Assembly: GCA_031281855.1 (NCBI GenBank)
Contig: JAITEW010000129.1
Coordinates: 1-8,017 of the forward strand
Reading direction: 5' to 3'
DNA length: 8,017 bases
Origin: Treponema sp.
GTDB taxonomy: Bacteria; Spirochaetota; Spirochaetia; Treponematales; Breznakiellaceae
Every line of letters starts with the position of its first letter. Position 1 is the stretch's first letter. The notes under the pieces are model-generated. The model searched no databases. It saw only the letters and a program-made list of their open reading frames with translations, and was not told the DNA's origin. Below, piece by piece: positions 6,598 to 8,017 of the stretch. A program made the translations under genes and the position numbers.

Positions 6598-6635
6598 AAA
6601 TTTTGAGGAAATTTGATATTTTTTGATTTTATGTT

Positions 6636-6832
6636 GGAAAACAGTTTTTTGACATAATAAACAGTTTTTCATTCATAGAAATTTGTTTTTCGTCTTAGAA
6701 AACTGTTTTCTAACGTGAAAAACTGTTTTTCACTCATAAAAAACTGTATTTTAACATCGACAACAGTTTTTCGTTATAAAAAACAGTTTTTTGCCCTGGA
6801 AATTTGTTTTTTAGACTGGAAAACTCTATTTT
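6636..6832. repeat. Ten-unit array of palindromic AT-rich cores with a 20-21 bp period
   Basis: Ten cores resembling GAAAACWGTTTTTC occur with their central G (C in the last unit) at 6644, 6664, 6685, 6705, 6725, 6746, 6766, 6786, 6806 and 6826, giving intervals of 20 or 21 bp. Unit 5 is a perfect 19-bp palindrome, GTGAAAAACTGTTTTTCAC (6715-6733). The 6-8 bp spacers differ between units while the cores stay similar. A- and T-tracts alternate roughly every helical half-period of the repeat, so intrinsic curvature is expected. Possible roles are a multi-site operator, curved or upstream-activating DNA, or an iteron- or centromere-like site. It is not a CRISPR array because spacers are far too short. 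Frames crossing it are not convincing genes. Confidence 0.85.
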
Positions 6833-6835
6833 ACA

Positions 6836-6990
6836 GGATAAATCCCGCCGGAGGGGCCTGGAGGAGAGCCCCCGGTCCGGCTGGCGTCTTTATCGCTGGT
6901 TTCTTTGCCGGAAGAGGGATCTGCAAGCGGCTTTACGGGGGTTCCCTGTCCACCCTTTTGGCTAGGGATAGGCGGGGAGGTGTTATGTAA
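6836..6990. other. GC-rich structured intergenic block, possible dispersed repeat
   Basis: An abruptly GC-rich block sits between the AT-rich array and the AT-rich promoter region. GCCGGA-GGGGC (6847-6857) pairs with GCCCC and TCCGGC (6868-6872, 6876-6881) as an 11-bp stem with a 3-nt bulge. CCTGTCC and GGATAGG can form a second hairpin at about 6948-6973. Translations in either direction (for example the Pro/Ser/Gly-rich minus-strand reading) look non-protein-like and have no credible start. I suspect a dispersed repeat or a structured leader or ncRNA, but cannot show copies from this window. Confidence 0.4.
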
Positions 6991-7017
6991 ATTTTTCCTG
7001 AAATTTGACAAAAACAC

Positions 7018-7046
7018 TTGACAGCCGGAAAAAGACATGGTAAAAT
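7018..7046 (+). promoter_or_regulatory. Strong sigma-70 promoter of the ABC permease operon
   Basis: TTGACA (7018-7023), a 17-bp spacer and TAAAAT (7041-7046), preceded by an extended -10 TGG (7038-7040), is near consensus. The predicted start is about 7053, giving a leader of about 47 nt. A second TTGACA at 7005-7010, 13 bp upstream, has no -10 at the right distance. Confidence 0.75.
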
Positions 7047-7060
7047 AATGTTTAACATTA
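7046..7060. promoter_or_regulatory. Perfect 15-bp palindrome over the predicted transcription start (operator candidate)
   Basis: TAATGTT-T-AACATTA is a perfect inverted repeat with 7-bp arms that begins on the last base of the -10 and covers the predicted start. A repressor bound here would block initiation. It lacks the central CG typical of LacI-family sites, so I name no regulator family. Confidence 0.45.
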
Positions 7061-7086
7061 ATTAGATTGTCTGAAAATAGTATTAA

Positions 7087-7092
7087 AGGGGG
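7087..7092 (+). promoter_or_regulatory. Ribosome binding site AGGGGG for the permease GTG start
   Basis: AGGGGG stands 7 nt before GTG 7100. It favours this start over ATG 7127, whose nearest purine run (GGAAAG) is 12 nt away. Both starts lie upstream of the C17 tract. The G-run could pair with that tract in the mRNA. Confidence 0.6.
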
Positions 7093-7099
7093 TGGGATA

Positions 7100-8017
7100 G
7101 TGCGTATTGGAAAGAATGATAAAGTAATGGCCTCAGTCCCCCCCCCCCCCCCCCTATCATACGGTACTAGCGGAAAAACCAATCCAAAAAATCTAAATCC
7201 CCGGAAGTTCTATCGGAATTACCTGGATCTCTACCTCCTCCTCCTTATTCCGGTGGTGTATGTGATCGTCTTCCATTATATCCCCATGTATGGGGTTGTG
7301 ATGGCCTTCAAGAACTACCAGCCCATGAAGGGAGTATGGGGCAGCCCCTGGACAGGGTTGTACCATTTCCGGCGGTTTTTCACTTCTCCAAATTTTGTGA
7401 ATATCCTCAGAAATACCCTGGGGTTAAGCATTTACGGCCTGGCTGCGGGGTTCCCTTGTCCCATAATCCTCGCCATATTCGTGAACCACAGCCGCCTTTT
7501 CACGGTTAAAAAGACTGTCCAGTCCATTACTTTTGCGCCCTATTTTATCTCATCGGTCATTTTGGTGGGCCTCGTGGTACAGATCCTGGGGATGCGTACC
7601 GGCGGGGTAAATGTGCTGCTTGCAAAAATGGGATTTGATGAAATCAACTTTATGGGCTCCGTAGGGGCCTTTCCCCATATTTACGTCTGGTCGGGGATCT
7701 GGCAGGCCACAGGCTACAGCGCCATTATTTATATTTCTACCCTGGCTGCGGTAGACCCCAACCTCCACGAAGCGGCCCTCATTGACGGGGCCACCCTCTG
7801 GCAGCGGGTGTGGTACATCGACTTGAGCACCATCAAGCCCATTATCGTAATCATGTTGATCCTCAGTATGGGCGGAATTCTGGGCAGCAATTTTGAAAAA
7901 ATCTACCTCATGCAGGTACCCCAGAATATCGGCGTATCAGAAGTGATCTCCACCTATGTTTATAAGGTGGGCCTTATCGCGTCCCGTCCCGATTTTTCCT
8001 TCGGAACCGCCATCGGT
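7100..8017 (+). CDS. CUT1-type (LplB/YtcP-like) oligosaccharide ABC transporter permease, 3' end missing
   Basis: 306 codons are present and the frame runs off the window. It is an inner-membrane permease subunit of a carbohydrate-uptake ABC transporter, of the type paired with a second permease and a lipoprotein solute-binding protein. TM1 (residues about 44-60, YLLLLIPVVYVIVFHY) is followed by the typical PMYGVVMAFKNYQP and RRFFTSPNFVNILRNTL segments, several more hydrophobic segments, and the EAA loop EAALIDGATLWQRVWYIDL (Glu224), which docks on the ATPase. Relatives are about 310-330 residues, so only some 15-25 residues are missing. The start is GTG 7100, chosen by Shine-Dalgarno spacing; ATG 7127 is possible. 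Codons 13-19 contain a run of 17 C (Val-Pro5-Leu), and no start codon follows it before TM1, so tract length controls whether the permease is made. The substrate cannot be told from sequence. Confidence 0.9.
   Translation, partial: MRIGKNDKVMASVPPPPPLSYGTSGKTNPKNLNPRKFYRNYLDLYLLLLIPVVYVIVFHYIPMYGVVMAFKNYQPMKGVWGSPWTGLYHFRRFFTSPNFVNILRNTLGLSIYGLAAGFPCPIILAIFVNHSRLFTVKKTVQSITFAPYFISSVILVGLVVQILGMRTGGVNVLLAKMGFDEINFMGSVGAFPHIYVWSGIWQATGYSAIIYISTLAAVDPNLHEAALIDGATLWQRVWYIDLSTIKPIIVIMLILSMGGILGSNFEKIYLMQVPQNIGVSEVISTYVYKVGLIASRPDFSFGTAIG
7138..7154 (+). repeat. C17 homopolymer inside the permease coding sequence (candidate phase-variation tract)
   Basis: Seventeen consecutive C residues lie 38 bases after the GTG start. 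At C17 the frame continues through Val-Pro5-Leu-Ser-Tyr into the permease. At C18 it reaches TAG at 7168-7170, and at C16 it reaches TAA at 7194-7196. Poly-G/C tracts of this kind vary by slipped-strand mispairing in many bacteria, including Treponema pallidum. Confidence 0.85.

Noticed and set aside
6636..6832. CRISPR array.
   Set aside because: Units recur every 20-21 bp with 6-8 bp spacers and degenerate cores, unlike CRISPR repeats and spacers, and no cas gene is present.
6715..6990. A 91-codon plus-strand frame crossing the repeat array and the GC-rich block.
   Set aside because: The repeat period (20-21 bp) is not a multiple of three. The translation changes character abruptly at the composition boundary, and the ATG has no ribosome binding site.
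6826..7182. A 118-codon minus-strand frame from the permease 5' end through the GC-rich block.
   Set aside because: It runs antisense to the permease start, its promoter and the C17 tract (as poly-Gly), is low in complexity, and has no plausible start.

Overview
The window looks like a stretch of chromosome from a spirochaete of the Treponema group, probably a gut (termite-type) treponeme. The grounds are two lipoproteins, an uncharacterised protein family that I associate with Treponema and Bacteroidetes, an EpmA-type enzyme, a CUT1-type oligosaccharide permease, and mid-GC genes separated by very AT-rich gaps. This placement is inference; no rRNA or other taxonomic marker is present.

Layout. 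1-1119 (+) is the 3' part of a GH116 (glucosylceramidase/beta-glucosidase type) glycoside hydrolase. 1143-1586 (-) is a small PaaI-type hotdog thioesterase converging on it, with a long stem-loop inside its 3' end. 1731-3713 (+) is a trypsin-like serine protease lipoprotein with an intact His-Asp-Ser triad and a large C-terminal region I cannot assign. It is followed after 5 bp by a double LEA14/WHy-domain lipoprotein (3719-4789, +), whose 5' end carries a cluster of three hairpins that is translated in frame if an early start is used. 4792-5769 (-) is epmA (EF-P beta-lysylation enzyme), ending 2 bp from the lipoprotein gene. 5822-6493 (-) is a conserved hypothetical protein, perhaps in an operon with epmA. 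6494-7099 is a 606-bp divergent intergenic region. 7100 to the end (+) is the first 306 codons of a sugar ABC transporter permease.

The most notable sequence lies in the last 1.5 kb. First, a run of 17 C residues (7138-7154) sits inside the permease coding sequence just after its start. The present length keeps the gene open, while one C more or fewer runs into a nearby stop, which is the layout of a phase-variable (contingency) gene. Second, the intergenic region holds ten copies of a short palindromic core (consensus near GAAAACWGTTTTTC) repeated every 20-21 bp (6636-6832), followed by a GC-rich structured block and a near-consensus sigma-70 promoter (TTGACA-17 bp-TGGTAAAAT) with a perfect 15-bp palindrome over the predicted transcription start. 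Together these suggest an oligosaccharide-uptake operon controlled both by a DNA-binding protein and by tract-length switching. No regulator gene is visible here.

The other genes fit envelope maintenance (protease lipoprotein, LEA14 lipoprotein), carbohydrate use (GH116, ABC permease) and housekeeping (EpmA, thioesterase).
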